A DNA stretch of 64,000 bases from Azorhizobium oxalatiphilum (GTDB lineage Bacteria > Pseudomonadota > Alphaproteobacteria > Rhizobiales > Xanthobacteraceae). The position numbers and the translations under genes were made by a program. A model generated the notes under the pieces. That model was not told the origin of the DNA and ran no database searches. It worked only from the letters and a program-made list of their open reading frames with translations. The stretch's first letter is position 1. Each line of letters starts with the position of its first letter. Below, piece after piece: positions 29,301-37,262 of the stretch. Location of the stretch: the NCBI RefSeq assembly GCF_014635325.1, contig NZ_BMCT01000001.1, positions 1,641,743 to 1,705,742 of the forward strand. Direction: 5' to 3'.

Positions 29301-29739
29301 GGCCCTTATCCCTCCACAGCTCGTCGATGATCTGGCAAGCGCTGGCCGTGGTATGAGCCGTCGTCCGGTACATGACGAGTTGCGCCTCCATGAAGGTATT
29401 GTTCGCCTTCAGAGCGTTGTGGACCGTATAGGCGCCGACGAGATTGCCCGTCGACGCGAGCAGCAGGCACACGGGCGTGACCCATTTCCAGCCGATGTCA
29501 GGCATTGCGGGCCTCCTGCGGTGCCAGGGCGGCGCGGCCGAGACGGGAGGGGTGGGTGCGGCGGCGAGCATGGCGCGGTAGTTCTGCTCGTCTTGGGCCC
29601 GCTGTCTCTCATCTTCCACGCGCGTGGTGGCAAGTTCGTGCGCCTGTTCGTGCGTGGCACCAACGAAGAGGTATTGGTCTTTCCAGACGGCATACCTCAT
29701 CTCGCGTGTTACTTCGCAAGGCAGGATAGGCATCAGCAC
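29293..29739 (-). CDS. Phage protein with one membrane helix, hypothetical
   Basis: 148 aa. A charged N-terminal half with a coiled-coil-like stretch (EQAHELATTRVEDERQRAQDEQNYRAML), a Pro-rich linker, then one hydrophobic helix (WVTPVCLLLASTGNLVGAY) and a short tail. A start at MRYAVWKDQY (residue 14) is also possible. No known family. Overlaps the next gene by eight bases. Confidence 0.6.
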   Translation of the reverse strand: MLMPILPCEVTREMRYAVWKDQYLFVGATHEQAHELATTRVEDERQRAQDEQNYRAMLAAAPTPPVSAAPPWHRRRPAMPDIGWKWVTPVCLLLASTGNLVGAYTVHNALKANNTFMEAQLVMYRTTAHTTASACQIIDELWRDKGHD

Positions 29740-30020
29740 ACCTCGTCGAAATAGCGGTTGAGAAGGTCGTTAGTGAAGGGCGGTGACTGCTGGATCAGTT
29801 GGGCCTGATCGGTGACCTCGCCACAGCAGACCTGTTCCAGCTGGTCAGTGGTCAGGCCTGCCAGCCAGGCGTCGATGTCCGCCAGCATTTCCGGAGGCTC
29901 CTTGGCGAGGAAAGTGGCGATCTCCGCTTTTACCTGCTCGGCCGAGCGGTCGCGGTTGATGCCGCCATTGTCGAGGGCGATGAGCAGGAATGCCCGCTCG
30001 ATGCCATGGAAACTGGTCAT
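29733..30020 (-). CDS. Small acidic phage protein, hypothetical
   Basis: 95 aa from ATG 30020, which overlaps the stop of the DUF5131 gene. All-helical and acidic: HGIERAFLLIALDNGGINRDRSAEQVKAEIATFL and WLAGLTTDQLEQVCCGE. No family recognised. The longer frame upstream of 30020 is a shadow of the DUF5131 gene. Confidence 0.65.
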   Translation of the reverse strand: MTSFHGIERAFLLIALDNGGINRDRSAEQVKAEIATFLAKEPPEMLADIDAWLAGLTTDQLEQVCCGEVTDQAQLIQQSPPFTNDLLNRYFDEVC

Positions 30021-31156
30021 GACGCTCTCCGGGGCTGGATGGGGAGTTCGTTGTGCTCTCGGCCGTCCAGCAGGCGGCCGGCGGCCTTTTTGTGGGCGCG
30101 GCGCAGAACGACGCCGACGGCTGCGCCATCGTCGATCCGATCCACGGCGAGGAAGGCCTTTCCGGACGGGACGAGTGCACCCGGGACCGTTTCGGCGGTG
30201 GCGGCGATGTGAAATCCATCCACGCGGCGATAGGCCCCCCATTGCTTGAAGAAGAAGGGGACGCTGGCTGCGGCGCACTGGTCGCGGATGGAGCGCACCC
30301 AGTCCCGATGCATCGGCCGGGCATTGGGGCCGCTCTCGCCGCCGGCGATGATCCATGCGATCTTGCCGCCGGTCCATTTCAATCCAACGTCAATGTCGCC
30401 ACGGCGCGTCCCATCAGGCGCTCTCGCCTCAGCTTCGCATCGGCCGGATAGCGCGTCGAGCCAATGCCAGTCTTGCGTGTCGCGTGGCCAGTGGGGATCC
30501 GGGTGGCCTCCGCAATCGGCGAATGTGTCGGCAGATTCCTCGATTCTGTCGAAGTGGATTGGGCCAAGCATGGGCTCAGCCGAAATGAAGTGGAGAGCTG
30601 CGGGTGTGGCCAAGAGGTCCGGCACGCGCTCGTCTGCCCGGCGCTGGTCCTCGGTCGATACACCGAGCCAAATGTTGGGTGCGGGGATGCTCGCATGCAT
30701 CTCCAGCCCCATGTCGTGCTGTGCATCGGCGATCCGGTCCGTCAGCCCGGGCGCAGTCATGTAGGCGAGCATTCGGGCGCTGCGCTTGGTGAGCACCTGA
30801 TAGGTATGCCAGTCGGCGCTGCACATCACCGCGAAGATGCGATCAATCCACTCGTCCGGCACGTCCTCGTGGAAGAGGTCGCCCATGGAGTTGACGAAGA
30901 TCGTGCGCCCCCGCTTCCAGCGGAGCGGCTGGAAGAGGGTGTGCTCTGGCGCGAGCACCGTCCTGCCGGTCCACACCGGGTTGCCCTTCACCACCTGCGT
31001 GGTGCCGGCATAGTGGGATCCGGGCTGCATGGCCTCGATCCGCCGCGCCATGGCCATGGCATAGCAGTTCGTGCAGCCGGGCGAGGTGATCGAGCAGCCG
31101 ACGATGGGGTTCCACGTCGCGTCGGTCCATTCGATGTGCGAGTGATCAGCCATCAC
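30017..31156 (-). CDS. DUF5131 (phage Gp37/Gp68) protein
   Basis: 379 aa, starting MMADHSHIEWTDATWNPI. The hallmark IEWTDATWNPIVGCSITSPGCTNCYA has three Cys (about 21, 29, 32) in a radical-SAM-like CxnCxxC arrangement. Further family blocks: RTIFVNSMGDLFHEDVP, TYQVLTKR, NIWLGVSTEDQRRADERVP, FISAEPMLGPI and WIIAGGESGPNARPM. Common in phages and mobile elements; the biochemical role is not established, and the Fe-S/SAM idea rests on the motif. Confidence 0.9.
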   Translation of the reverse strand: MMADHSHIEWTDATWNPIVGCSITSPGCTNCYAMAMARRIEAMQPGSHYAGTTQVVKGNPVWTGRTVLAPEHTLFQPLRWKRGRTIFVNSMGDLFHEDVPDEWIDRIFAVMCSADWHTYQVLTKRSARMLAYMTAPGLTDRIADAQHDMGLEMHASIPAPNIWLGVSTEDQRRADERVPDLLATPAALHFISAEPMLGPIHFDRIEESADTFADCGGHPDPHWPRDTQDWHWLDALSGRCEAEARAPDGTRRGDIDVGLKWTGGKIAWIIAGGESGPNARPMHRDWVRSIRDQCAAASVPFFFKQWGAYRRVDGFHIAATAETVPGALVPSGKAFLAVDRIDDGAAVGVVLRRAHKKAAGRLLDGREHNELPIQPRRAS

Positions 31157-31604
31157 GCGGCCCCCCGGCCTGCGCGGCCCGGGCGCGGATCTCGTTGGCC
31201 ACCGCAGCGCACGTCTCAGGGGGCAGGCGGAAGAAGCCGAGCGCGCCCTTGCAGGCCACGAGCGGCAGCGGGAAGGCGTCGCGGAGAACGAACCCGTAGC
31301 GGCCGCGGAACCAGTCGCTGTCCATCTCCGTCACGCAGTCTGTGATGCGAGCCATGCCAACCACGCCGCCACGCGGCAGTGCGGCCTCCGCCTCGCAACA
31401 CTCAGACTTCGAGACGCCGGCATGGACGATGAACCAGCCGCGCCCTTTCGTAGGCCAGTCGCGGTTCTCGACATCTTTGCCGTCGTGGAAGATGCGGTTC
31501 GGCCACGGCTGCTTGATGCTCAGAGCCTTGATTTGGCAGGCCGCAACGCGATCAGCTAGGCGCAGGAGGTCAGGCCCCGAGACGGTGCTTGGGAGGTCAG
31601 CCAT
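31146..31604 (-). CDS. ASCH domain protein
   Basis: 152 aa from ATG 31604. IKALSIKQPWPNRIFHDGKDVENRDWPTKGRGWFIVHAG is the ASCH (PUA-like) signature; the fold is thought to bind RNA or modified bases. It overlaps the DUF5131 start by eleven bases, and the pair may act together. The frame is open up to 31901, but that is a shadow of the next gene. Confidence 0.83.
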   Translation of the reverse strand: MADLPSTVSGPDLLRLADRVAACQIKALSIKQPWPNRIFHDGKDVENRDWPTKGRGWFIVHAGVSKSECCEAEAALPRGGVVGMARITDCVTEMDSDWFRGRYGFVLRDAFPLPLVACKGALGFFRLPPETCAAVANEIRARAAQAGGPRDG

Positions 31605-31962
31605 GCTTGCTCTCCTCAATCGCGATGAGGGCATTGAGGACGGCGACCACCAGCGCTTGGGCCGGCGTCGGGGCCTTGCCGCTGGCTTCGTCGATCCGGT
31701 CGCAATGATCAGGATGGACGCGGTTAAGGTGCGCCCAGCCGGGTTCGGCCGAACCATGCCCGCAGCGCCAGAACCATCCGGGGAGCATGGCCTCCTTGAA
31801 CTCAACCGCGCTGTCGACGCTGTTGAAGTTGATCGTGGCGGCCTGCGCTGACATTGCCGCCCGCTCGCCAAAGGCATGGATGGCTCGCAAATCGGCACCA
31901 CCGATATAGCCGCCGCCGGCCACCAATGCCCGGTAATGACGGAGGATGGGGAGGTCAGCCAT
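31597..31962 (-). CDS. Phage early protein, hypothetical
   Basis: 121 aa from ATG 31962 (MADLPILRHYRALVAGG). Contains FNSVDSAVEFKEAMLPGWFWRCGHGSAEPGWAHLNRVHPDHCDRIDEAS; the Trp/His/Cys-rich centre may be structural. It ends with a helix and ESKHG, overlapping the ASCH gene by eight bases. No family recognised. Confidence 0.6.
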   Translation of the reverse strand: MADLPILRHYRALVAGGGYIGGADLRAIHAFGERAAMSAQAATINFNSVDSAVEFKEAMLPGWFWRCGHGSAEPGWAHLNRVHPDHCDRIDEASGKAPTPAQALVVAVLNALIAIEESKHG

Positions 31963-32396
31963 CACGCTGTCTCCCTCGTCGGCGTGGTCGGGGCTACCCG
32001 TAGGCACGGGCTGGCCGCGATTTCGCTCCGCAGCGCTTCCATGGCGTCGGTCCCGTAGCTCCACAGGTCGCCATCGCAGAAGTGCATCGGCCATGGGCCG
32101 AAGTGGCCGCGCCAAATGCGCTCGCCCGTGCGGATGTATGTGGCCAGGTCATCGACCAGCCGACGCATGGTCCCGCCGTGACTGAAGTGACGCCACCACC
32201 CGCTGTAGGCGACATAGACACGCTTCCACGTGTAATCGTCGCGGAACCACAGGCGGCCCGCCAAGTCGATCTCAAAGCTCGCGACGCGCTGGCGCCGGTC
32301 GTAGTAGAAGAACCGGCGGCCGTGGCGCGAAATGGATTCGAGAAGCGCGTTAGCATGAGCCATGCGCTGTTGCCTCGTGAGGATGGCTTCAGCCAT
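31962..32396 (-). CDS. Phage early protein, hypothetical
   Basis: 144 aa from ATG 32396 (MAEAILTRQQRMAHANALLESI). Aromatic-rich: RRFFYYDRRQRVASFEIDLAGRLWFRDDYTWKRVYV, then GWWRHFSHGGTMRRLVDDLATYIRTGERI. Its stop shares one base with the next start. This pattern recurs in Rhizobiales phages, but no function is known to me. Confidence 0.62.
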   Translation of the reverse strand: MAEAILTRQQRMAHANALLESISRHGRRFFYYDRRQRVASFEIDLAGRLWFRDDYTWKRVYVAYSGWWRHFSHGGTMRRLVDDLATYIRTGERIWRGHFGPWPMHFCDGDLWSYGTDAMEALRSEIAASPCLRVAPTTPTRETA

Positions 32397-32745
32397 TGGC
32401 GCCTCCCTCATCTCCTTGAGGGGGAGATGGGAGTGGCATCCACCCTTCGATCCACTCATCCGGGAAGCCGCCGCAGCCCACCGGCGCGGCAACGCCCCAT
32501 CCGATGTCGAAGCCATCGGCCGCAAGGCCGTTGTGCCTCATTGGCATCTGGATGCCGTTCCAGCGCTCCAGGTCGTCCCGGGTCGGCAACAGGCCGGGAT
32601 AGATGTCGTCTCGCAGCTTCGCCCAGATGGTCGTGCCATCCTTCTTCGCTTCGGAGATAGGACGCCACTGCATCGCCTGACCGATGTTCAGCAATTGAGC
32701 GACAGCGCCTGCTTGATCGCCGGCCGCTTCATGCATGTTGCACAC
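32389..32745 (-). CDS. DUF551-like phage protein, probably the 3' part of a shifted or fused gene
   Basis: The C-terminal part MQWRPISEAKKDGTTIWAKL.. (from ATG 32673, with a weak TCAGG site) resembles the short WRPI..APKDGT proteins. Upstream in the same frame, without a stop, lies KGNVVWKEPVCRRNEDGSTSITIGFPVCNMHEAAGDQAGAVAQLLN, which is clearly protein-like but has no start. The only good start with AGGAGG is ATG 32930, one frame away. A shift at the G7 run 32853-32859 would join them. No long upstream ATG exists in this frame. Confidence 0.55.
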   Translation of the reverse strand: MCNMHEAAGDQAGAVAQLLNIGQAMQWRPISEAKKDGTTIWAKLRDDIYPGLLPTRDDLERWNGIQMPMRHNGLAADGFDIGWGVAAPVGCGGFPDEWIEGWMPLPSPPQGDEGGANG

Positions 32746-32930
32746 CGGAAAGCCGATGGTGATGCTGGTCGACCCGTCCTCATTCCGGCGGCAGACCGGC
32801 TCTTTCCAGACGACGTTGCCCTTTGCGGTGAAGGTGGGAGAGGCCGCGCCGCGGGGGGGATCGGCGCGGCCTCGTCACGCCCGCCGCCGGGGGGGAGCGG
32901 CGGGACGTTGGGTTCAGAAGGATGGGGCAT
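32688..32930 (-). CDS. 0-frame product of a possible frameshifted gene
   Basis: ATG 32930 has a perfect AGGAGG site six bases upstream and overlaps the end of the preceding gene. The 80-aa frame begins MPHPSEPNVPPLPPGGGRDE and then becomes Arg/Ser/Pro-rich, not protein-like, after the C7 run. The real product is probably made by switching to the -1 frame there (see 32389-32745). Either programmed slippage or an indel. Confidence 0.45.
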   Translation of the reverse strand: MPHPSEPNVPPLPPGGGRDEAAPIPPAARPLPPSPQRATSSGKSRSAAGMRTGRPASPSAFRCATCMKRPAIKQALSLNC

Positions 32931-33138
32931 CGGGCGCCTCCTGCGGGGCGGGATAGCGGCGGCTGAGCTCGTCAAGCGACAGCCCGGCCTCGGTGCTGGT
33001 GAGCGGGTGGATGGCGCCGGGGATCATCAGGCGCGCCTGGCTGTTGTGGTGCGCGTCCGGAGCCTCGCTCCAGCGCTGCGGCTCGGGGCCGCGCAGGCCG
33101 CGAACCCAGAGGAAGACGGGCGTGCGGACGCTAGCCAT
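32914..33138 (-). CDS. Small phage protein, hypothetical
   Basis: 74 aa from ATG 33138 (MASVRTPVFLWVRGLRGPEPQRWSEAPDAHH). Overlaps the upstream gene by eight bases, as usual in this operon. It ends LSLDELSRRYPAPQEAPDAPSF. No family recognised. Confidence 0.55.
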   Translation of the reverse strand: MASVRTPVFLWVRGLRGPEPQRWSEAPDAHHNSQARLMIPGAIHPLTSTEAGLSLDELSRRYPAPQEAPDAPSF

Positions 33139-33619
33139 GGGTGCCACCGTCCGTGGACACAGGCTCCAGCCGGGGCTGGCCGTCCACGATGCGCAGGGTG
33201 AAGAGGTGATCGTCCCACCGCGCGAATTCCACCTCGAAGGGGGTGCCATCCGGCTGTGCGAATTCCCGCATCCCATCCGCGAAGTTCGCCATGGTGTCAG
33301 CGACGGTTTCGATGTCGCCGCGCTCCCAGACGTTGTTGGCGCCGGTGGGCTGCACATCGTCCGGCTCGAACCTTCCGTCCGGATAGAGGATGATGTTGTC
33401 CACGCCGAGGTGCGTCATGCGTTGGAATTTGATCTGGTCACCATCGGTGACGATCTGTCCCTCCTGATCGGAGAAGTAGGGATCCCCCTTGAGCACGCCG
33501 CAACGAAAGGCTCCGTCATCGGCCCTGGTGATCCATTGCGCAGGATCGGTGTGGCCGGGCGGTACGATCTCGTCCACCAGACTGTCAGGCCACCACTGGA
33601 TCTTGGGAGTGTCGGTCAT
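33131..33619 (-). CDS. Phage early protein, hypothetical
   Basis: 162 aa from ATG 33619 (MTDTPKIQWWPDSLVDEIVPPGH). Acidic, beta-rich: RADDGAFRCGVLKGDPYFSDQEGQIVTDGDQIKFQRMTHLGVDNIILYPDGRF. No motif recognised. It follows the sliding-clamp gene by 17 bases in the same operon. Confidence 0.62.
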   Translation of the reverse strand: MTDTPKIQWWPDSLVDEIVPPGHTDPAQWITRADDGAFRCGVLKGDPYFSDQEGQIVTDGDQIKFQRMTHLGVDNIILYPDGRFEPDDVQPTGANNVWERGDIETVADTMANFADGMREFAQPDGTPFEVEFARWDDHLFTLRIVDGQPRLEPVSTDGGTHG

Positions 33620-33636
33620 GGTCGGTCTCCTGGCGC

Positions 33637-34758
33637 TCACACGCGCATCGGCATGAGGACGAACAGCGCGGCGGATTCGCCGTCGCCGGTGATGAGCGCC
33701 GGGAGACCGGGCTCGCTGAGGGAGATATTGAGCTTCTCGGCCTTGGAGGCGCCGGCGATGTCCTGCAGATAGGTGCCGTTGAAGCCGATCTCGATGGGCT
33801 CGCCTTCGTGCTCGGTGGCCACGTCGTCGGTGGCCTCGCCCATGTCGGTGTCCGTCACCTTCAGCGTCAGGCCTTCGGCAGCGAAGGCGAATTTGACGGC
33901 GCGTGCCTTCCCCGTGCTCACCGTACAGACGCGGTCGCAGGCCTCGGCCAGCGCCTTGCGGTTCACGCCCACCTGCGTGCTGCCGGGAGCGGGGATGACG
34001 CGGGTGTAGTCGGGGAATGTGCCGTCGATCAGCTTGGTGATGAGGGTGGTGGTGCCGACCTCCAGCCGCAGCTTGGTGGTGCTCACGGCCACCTTCGCGT
34101 CCGAAGCCGACCAGTCCGGCAGCAGCTTGGCGAATTCCACCACCGCCTTACGGGGCAGGATGATCGGTGGCATGTCGGCAGCGCCCTCCGGCGCCGGCAC
34201 GCGCCGGAGGGCCAGCCGGTGGCCGTCGGTCGCAACCGCCGTGAGGTGGGGCGCGTCCTGATGATCGACCACGTGGAAATGGATGCCGTTCAGATAATAG
34301 CGCGTCTCCTCGGAGGAGATGGCGAACTGCACCTGCTGGATGGTGGCGAGCAGATCCTTGGCCGGCAGGGTCCACGGGGCGGGCATCTCGCCGGCGGCGA
34401 GGCTGGGGAAGTCGGCTTCCGGCAGTGTGTTGAGCTGGAAGCGCGAGCGGCCGCTCTTGATGATGGCCTGCTGGCGCTCTCCCGCCGTCGCGTCGATGGA
34501 GACGCTCTCGCCGGCCACCTTCGCCGCGATATCCTTCAGCTGCCCGGCGGGCAGGGTGATGGCGCCGGGCACCAACACCTCGGCCTTGATCCGGCAGGTG
34601 GCCTCCATGTCGAGGTCGGTGGCGGTGATGGCGAGACCGTCCTCGTCGGCGCGCAGCAGCAGGTTGGACAGGATCGGGATGGTGTTGCGGCGCTCGACGA
34701 TGCGCGAGAGCTGCGCGGCGGCGGCCACCAGGGTCTCGCGGGGGACGTTGATCTTCAT
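33637..34758 (-). CDS. dnaN: Phage-encoded DNA polymerase III beta subunit (sliding clamp)
   Basis: 373 aa from ATG 34758 (MKINVPRETLVAAAAQLSRIVERRNTIPILSNLLL), the normal DnaN length of three repeated clamp domains. Diagnostic: TATDLDMEA, the central YYLNGI and VATDGHRLA, and the C-terminal VLMPMRV. The ring dimer tethers polymerase to DNA. Clamp genes are rare in lambda-like prophages; this one probably biases host replication toward phage DNA or replaces the host clamp. The best-known housekeeping protein of the leftward operon. Confidence 0.93.
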   Translation of the reverse strand: MKINVPRETLVAAAAQLSRIVERRNTIPILSNLLLRADEDGLAITATDLDMEATCRIKAEVLVPGAITLPAGQLKDIAAKVAGESVSIDATAGERQQAIIKSGRSRFQLNTLPEADFPSLAAGEMPAPWTLPAKDLLATIQQVQFAISSEETRYYLNGIHFHVVDHQDAPHLTAVATDGHRLALRRVPAPEGAADMPPIILPRKAVVEFAKLLPDWSASDAKVAVSTTKLRLEVGTTTLITKLIDGTFPDYTRVIPAPGSTQVGVNRKALAEACDRVCTVSTGKARAVKFAFAAEGLTLKVTDTDMGEATDDVATEHEGEPIEIGFNGTYLQDIAGASKAEKLNISLSEPGLPALITGDGESAALFVLMPMRV

Positions 34759-34765
34759 GGTGGCC

Positions 34766-34957
34766 TCAGGTTCGGGGCGAGGTGGGCGCGCGGCGCTTCG
34801 CGGGGCGGCTGGTGCGCAGCTCGGCACGCAGCATCTCGGTGGTGACGGATTGCAGCCGGTCCCCCAGCCGGGCCCGCTTGGTGGACTGGCTGGGGGTGGC
34901 AGCGAGGGCCGCGATCATCTCGCGGCGCCGGGCCTCAAGTGTCGCGGCCTTGGCCAT
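34766..34957 (-). CDS. Small basic phage protein, hypothetical
   Basis: 63 aa, Arg/Ala-rich (MAKAATLEARRREMIAALAATPSQSTKRARLGDRLQ). Fits exactly between DUF2303 and the clamp gene with gaps of only two and seven bases, which supports it as real. Possibly a nucleic-acid or clamp-associated peptide; no family recognised. Confidence 0.55.
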   Translation of the reverse strand: MAKAATLEARRREMIAALAATPSQSTKRARLGDRLQSVTTEMLRAELRTSRPAKRRAPTSPRT

Positions 34958-34959
34958 GG

Positions 34960-35892
34960 TCAGGCGCCCATCTCGGGCGCGCCCTCATAGGCGGGCAGGG
35001 CCGTTTCCTTGGCGGCCTCGGCGAGGTCCTGCTGCACACGCTCGCGCAGCCAGAACTGCCAGCGATACAGCTGGTAGAACCATTTGATGGCCCCATCCTT
35101 CAGCCGATAGCGGATGCGCGCCGGGATGCGCACGGTGGGCGCCTCTCTGTCGCCGCTGACGAAGGGCGCAACCGACACCATGAAGATGCCGGGAATATCG
35201 ACCTTCTCGCCGCTGGAGGTCTGGTGCTCGGTGGTGAAGATCACCTGCCGCTCGCCGGACTGCAGCCGGGTGCTCTGTTTCACCTTCGCGCTCTGGAATA
35301 CCTCGAGCTCGCGCGAAAGGGTGATGAGCTCGTTCGGCTCCGCGAACCGCTCCTTGAACAGCTGCTCGAATTCACTCTTCTCACCGGGAAAGGGCGAGGC
35401 CAGTTCCGCGGCGTGATTTTCGAGGAAGGCGGCGAAGGTGACCTGATCCATCTCCAAGCCGTTATTATCGATCCACGCCTTGAATTCTTCGGTCAGCGGG
35501 AAGCTGTATTCGACCCGGTGCTTGCCGAAGGTGGCCTCTTCCTGGCTGTCGAAATAGTCCAGCACGGTCGTCAACTTCGGGTCCGGCCACGCAGTCTTGC
35601 CGAAGATGACGCTCTTGCCCGTCTTGTGGCGGTTGGAGAGGTCGATGAAGGAAGCGAGGGTGGTGACCTTCGCCGTGCCCTTGCGCTCGATGGGGGGGCG
35701 GGCTGCCTCGATATGCTCCAGCAGCGGGATAACCTGCTGCGTCTGGCGATTGAACAGCACCGGCACCTTCGCAGGCAGGCCGGCGCCGAGCCCGTCGGTG
35801 TGGATGATGATGATCTCGGGCTTCGACGCCGCCATGGCGAGGTCGGCGATCTGCTCGATGGCGGCGCCTTCGAGGATTTCGGAAATGGGCAT
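34960..35892 (-). CDS. DUF2303 family protein (YfdQ-like)
   Basis: 310 aa. Matches the YfdQ/DUF2303 pattern: AASKPEIIIIHTDGLGAGLPAKVPVLFNRQTQQVIPL, TLASFIDLSNRHKTGKSVIFG, DYFDSQEEATFGKHRVEYSFPLTEEFKAWI and a C-terminal YRLKDGAIKWFYQLYRWQFWL. yfdQ lies beside yfdR in the E. coli CPS-53 prophage; here too an HD protein follows close by. Function unknown, possibly in recombination or replication. Confidence 0.88.
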   Translation of the reverse strand: MPISEILEGAAIEQIADLAMAASKPEIIIIHTDGLGAGLPAKVPVLFNRQTQQVIPLLEHIEAARPPIERKGTAKVTTLASFIDLSNRHKTGKSVIFGKTAWPDPKLTTVLDYFDSQEEATFGKHRVEYSFPLTEEFKAWIDNNGLEMDQVTFAAFLENHAAELASPFPGEKSEFEQLFKERFAEPNELITLSRELEVFQSAKVKQSTRLQSGERQVIFTTEHQTSSGEKVDIPGIFMVSVAPFVSGDREAPTVRIPARIRYRLKDGAIKWFYQLYRWQFWLRERVQQDLAEAAKETALPAYEGAPEMGA

Positions 35893-35922
35893 TGTCGTCT
35901 CTCGCTTGTGGTGAGTGCTGGA

Positions 35923-36270
35923 TCAGGAGAAGTCGCGCTCCGCGCGGCGCTCGCTGGCGTCGCGCGGGCCGAACATGTCGTGCTGGCTGGGGTGCTGGAC
36001 GGAGAGGCCGCCCTCGGCGGGCCAGAAGGTGGCGCTGCGCAGCGCCTTCTCCTTCGGCAGGACGGTCTTGACCTCGGGTGCCACGTCCATCCGGTCCGAC
36101 AGCTTGGTGAATTTCAGCGTCAGCGTGATGGTGCCGGAGATCTTCTCCTCGGGGTGCTGCTGCAGGGCTTCCAGCAGGCGGCCCATCTCGTCGTTGAGCT
36201 TCTCCTGCACGCGGCCCCGGTCGATGAGGCCGACCGTCTGCAAAAGATCGTTGATGATGCGCTGGGACAT
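35923..36270 (-). CDS. Phage protein between DUF2303 and HD genes, hypothetical
   Basis: 115 aa: MSQRIINDLLQTVGLIDRGRVQEKLNDEMGRLLEAL then a beta section (KISGTITLTLKFTKLSDRMDVAPEVKTVLPKEK) and a charged tail QHDMFGPRDASERRAERDF. This helix-plus-sheet pattern recurs next to DUF2303 in phages, but I have no name for it. Confidence 0.68.
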   Translation of the reverse strand: MSQRIINDLLQTVGLIDRGRVQEKLNDEMGRLLEALQQHPEEKISGTITLTLKFTKLSDRMDVAPEVKTVLPKEKALRSATFWPAEGGLSVQHPSQHDMFGPRDASERRAERDFS

Positions 36271-36285
36271 GGGATCGGCTCCGGA

Positions 36286-36969
36286 TCAGGCCGCGTCGGC
36301 GGACGGGACGAGGTGAGGGAAGAGCATCAGGAGCCGCGCCCGCCATTCGTCGGCGGCCTTCGGCCAGGGCCAGATGCTGATGCGCCCGGTGAGGGGGACG
36401 GGTTCGGCGGCCTCCACCGCATCCGCCCACGGGAAGGGGACGCCGTTGAAGAGGTGGTCGCGCTCGGTGCGCAGCATGCGCAGGTCCCACGCCTTCACCG
36501 CTTGCAGGATTTCCGGCGCCGGCGGGTAGGGGTGGCCGGCCGCCCCGTAAATCGCGGCATCCAGATCGCGCTTCTGCCCCGAATGCGCCTTGCGGAAACA
36601 GGCCCGGCCGATGCGGGCCGCCTGATCCGCCATGTGCGGCATCAGCTTCGCCAGCTCCTGCCCGACCCGCTCCTCCAGAGCCTCCACTGTCGGCGTGCCG
36701 ATGTTGCCGATGGCGAAATCGTGCGCGTCGTGCAGATGGAAGGCCCGCGCGATGGTGAGGCTGCCTGTCGCCTTCAGGATGGCATCGGTGCCGAGGCAGG
36801 TGTGCTGTGCCACGCTGTAGACACCGGCCCGCACATGGCCGCTGAAACGGGCGGTGCGCGCCAGTGCCTCCGCCACATCGGTCATCAGGTCGATGCCGGC
36901 GGCGGTGGGGCTGATGAGATCGAGGGCCCGGCAGGTGCCGGTCTGCATCCAGATGTCGGGGGCGGTCAC
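36286..36969 (-). CDS. HD-domain phosphohydrolase (YfdR/YfbR-like)
   Basis: 227 aa from GTG 36969 (GTGA overlap with the next gene). RALDLISPTAAGIDLMTDVAEALARTARFSGHVRAGVYSVAQHTCLG supplies the first metal-binding His, and ARAFHLHDAHDFAIGNIG the HD pair; a later Asp completes the HD site. The family removes phosphate from deoxynucleoside monophosphates, so it may tune dNTP pools for phage replication. Adjacent to DUF2303 as yfdR is to yfdQ. Confidence 0.85.
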   Translation of the reverse strand: MTAPDIWMQTGTCRALDLISPTAAGIDLMTDVAEALARTARFSGHVRAGVYSVAQHTCLGTDAILKATGSLTIARAFHLHDAHDFAIGNIGTPTVEALEERVGQELAKLMPHMADQAARIGRACFRKAHSGQKRDLDAAIYGAAGHPYPPAPEILQAVKAWDLRMLRTERDHLFNGVPFPWADAVEAAEPVPLTGRISIWPWPKAADEWRARLLMLFPHLVPSADAA

Positions 36970-37262
36970 AGGCGCCTCCCGGTCTCGTCGGCGCTCTTGG
37001 GTGGCTTGATCAGGCCGGCGCGCCAGAGCTCGCGAACGGTGGCCTCCTCGATGGTGATCGGGCGTTCTGTCCGCTCATCTCCCCATTGCCAGCCAAGCCG
37101 GGCACCGAATGCCACAGCGAAGGCTGTGAGGGCGGCCATGCCCACGATCCTCCAGGCAAATTCGAGCCGCTCCATCACGGATTCGATGCCGTATGCGGTG
37201 AGGGTGGCGCCCAGCCAGAGGCCGGCGCCCAGAACGATCGAACCCCAGATGTGCGGCTTCAT
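36966..37262 (-). CDS. Small membrane protein, hypothetical
   Basis: 98 aa from ATG 37262 (MKPHIWGSIVLGAGLWLGATLTAYGIE). Two hydrophobic helices, the second being IVGMAALTAFAVAFGARLGW, then a soluble tail TVRELWRAGLIKPPKSADETG. Resembles many small phage inner-membrane proteins of unknown function. Confidence 0.65.
   Translation of the reverse strand: MKPHIWGSIVLGAGLWLGATLTAYGIESVMERLEFAWRIVGMAALTAFAVAFGARLGWQWGDERTERPITIEEATVRELWRAGLIKPPKSADETGRRL

Noticed and set aside
30017-31156. DUF5131 protein as spore photoproduct lyase or a housekeeping radical SAM enzyme
   Set aside because: The Cys spacing and other blocks fit the phage Gp37/Gp68 family instead.
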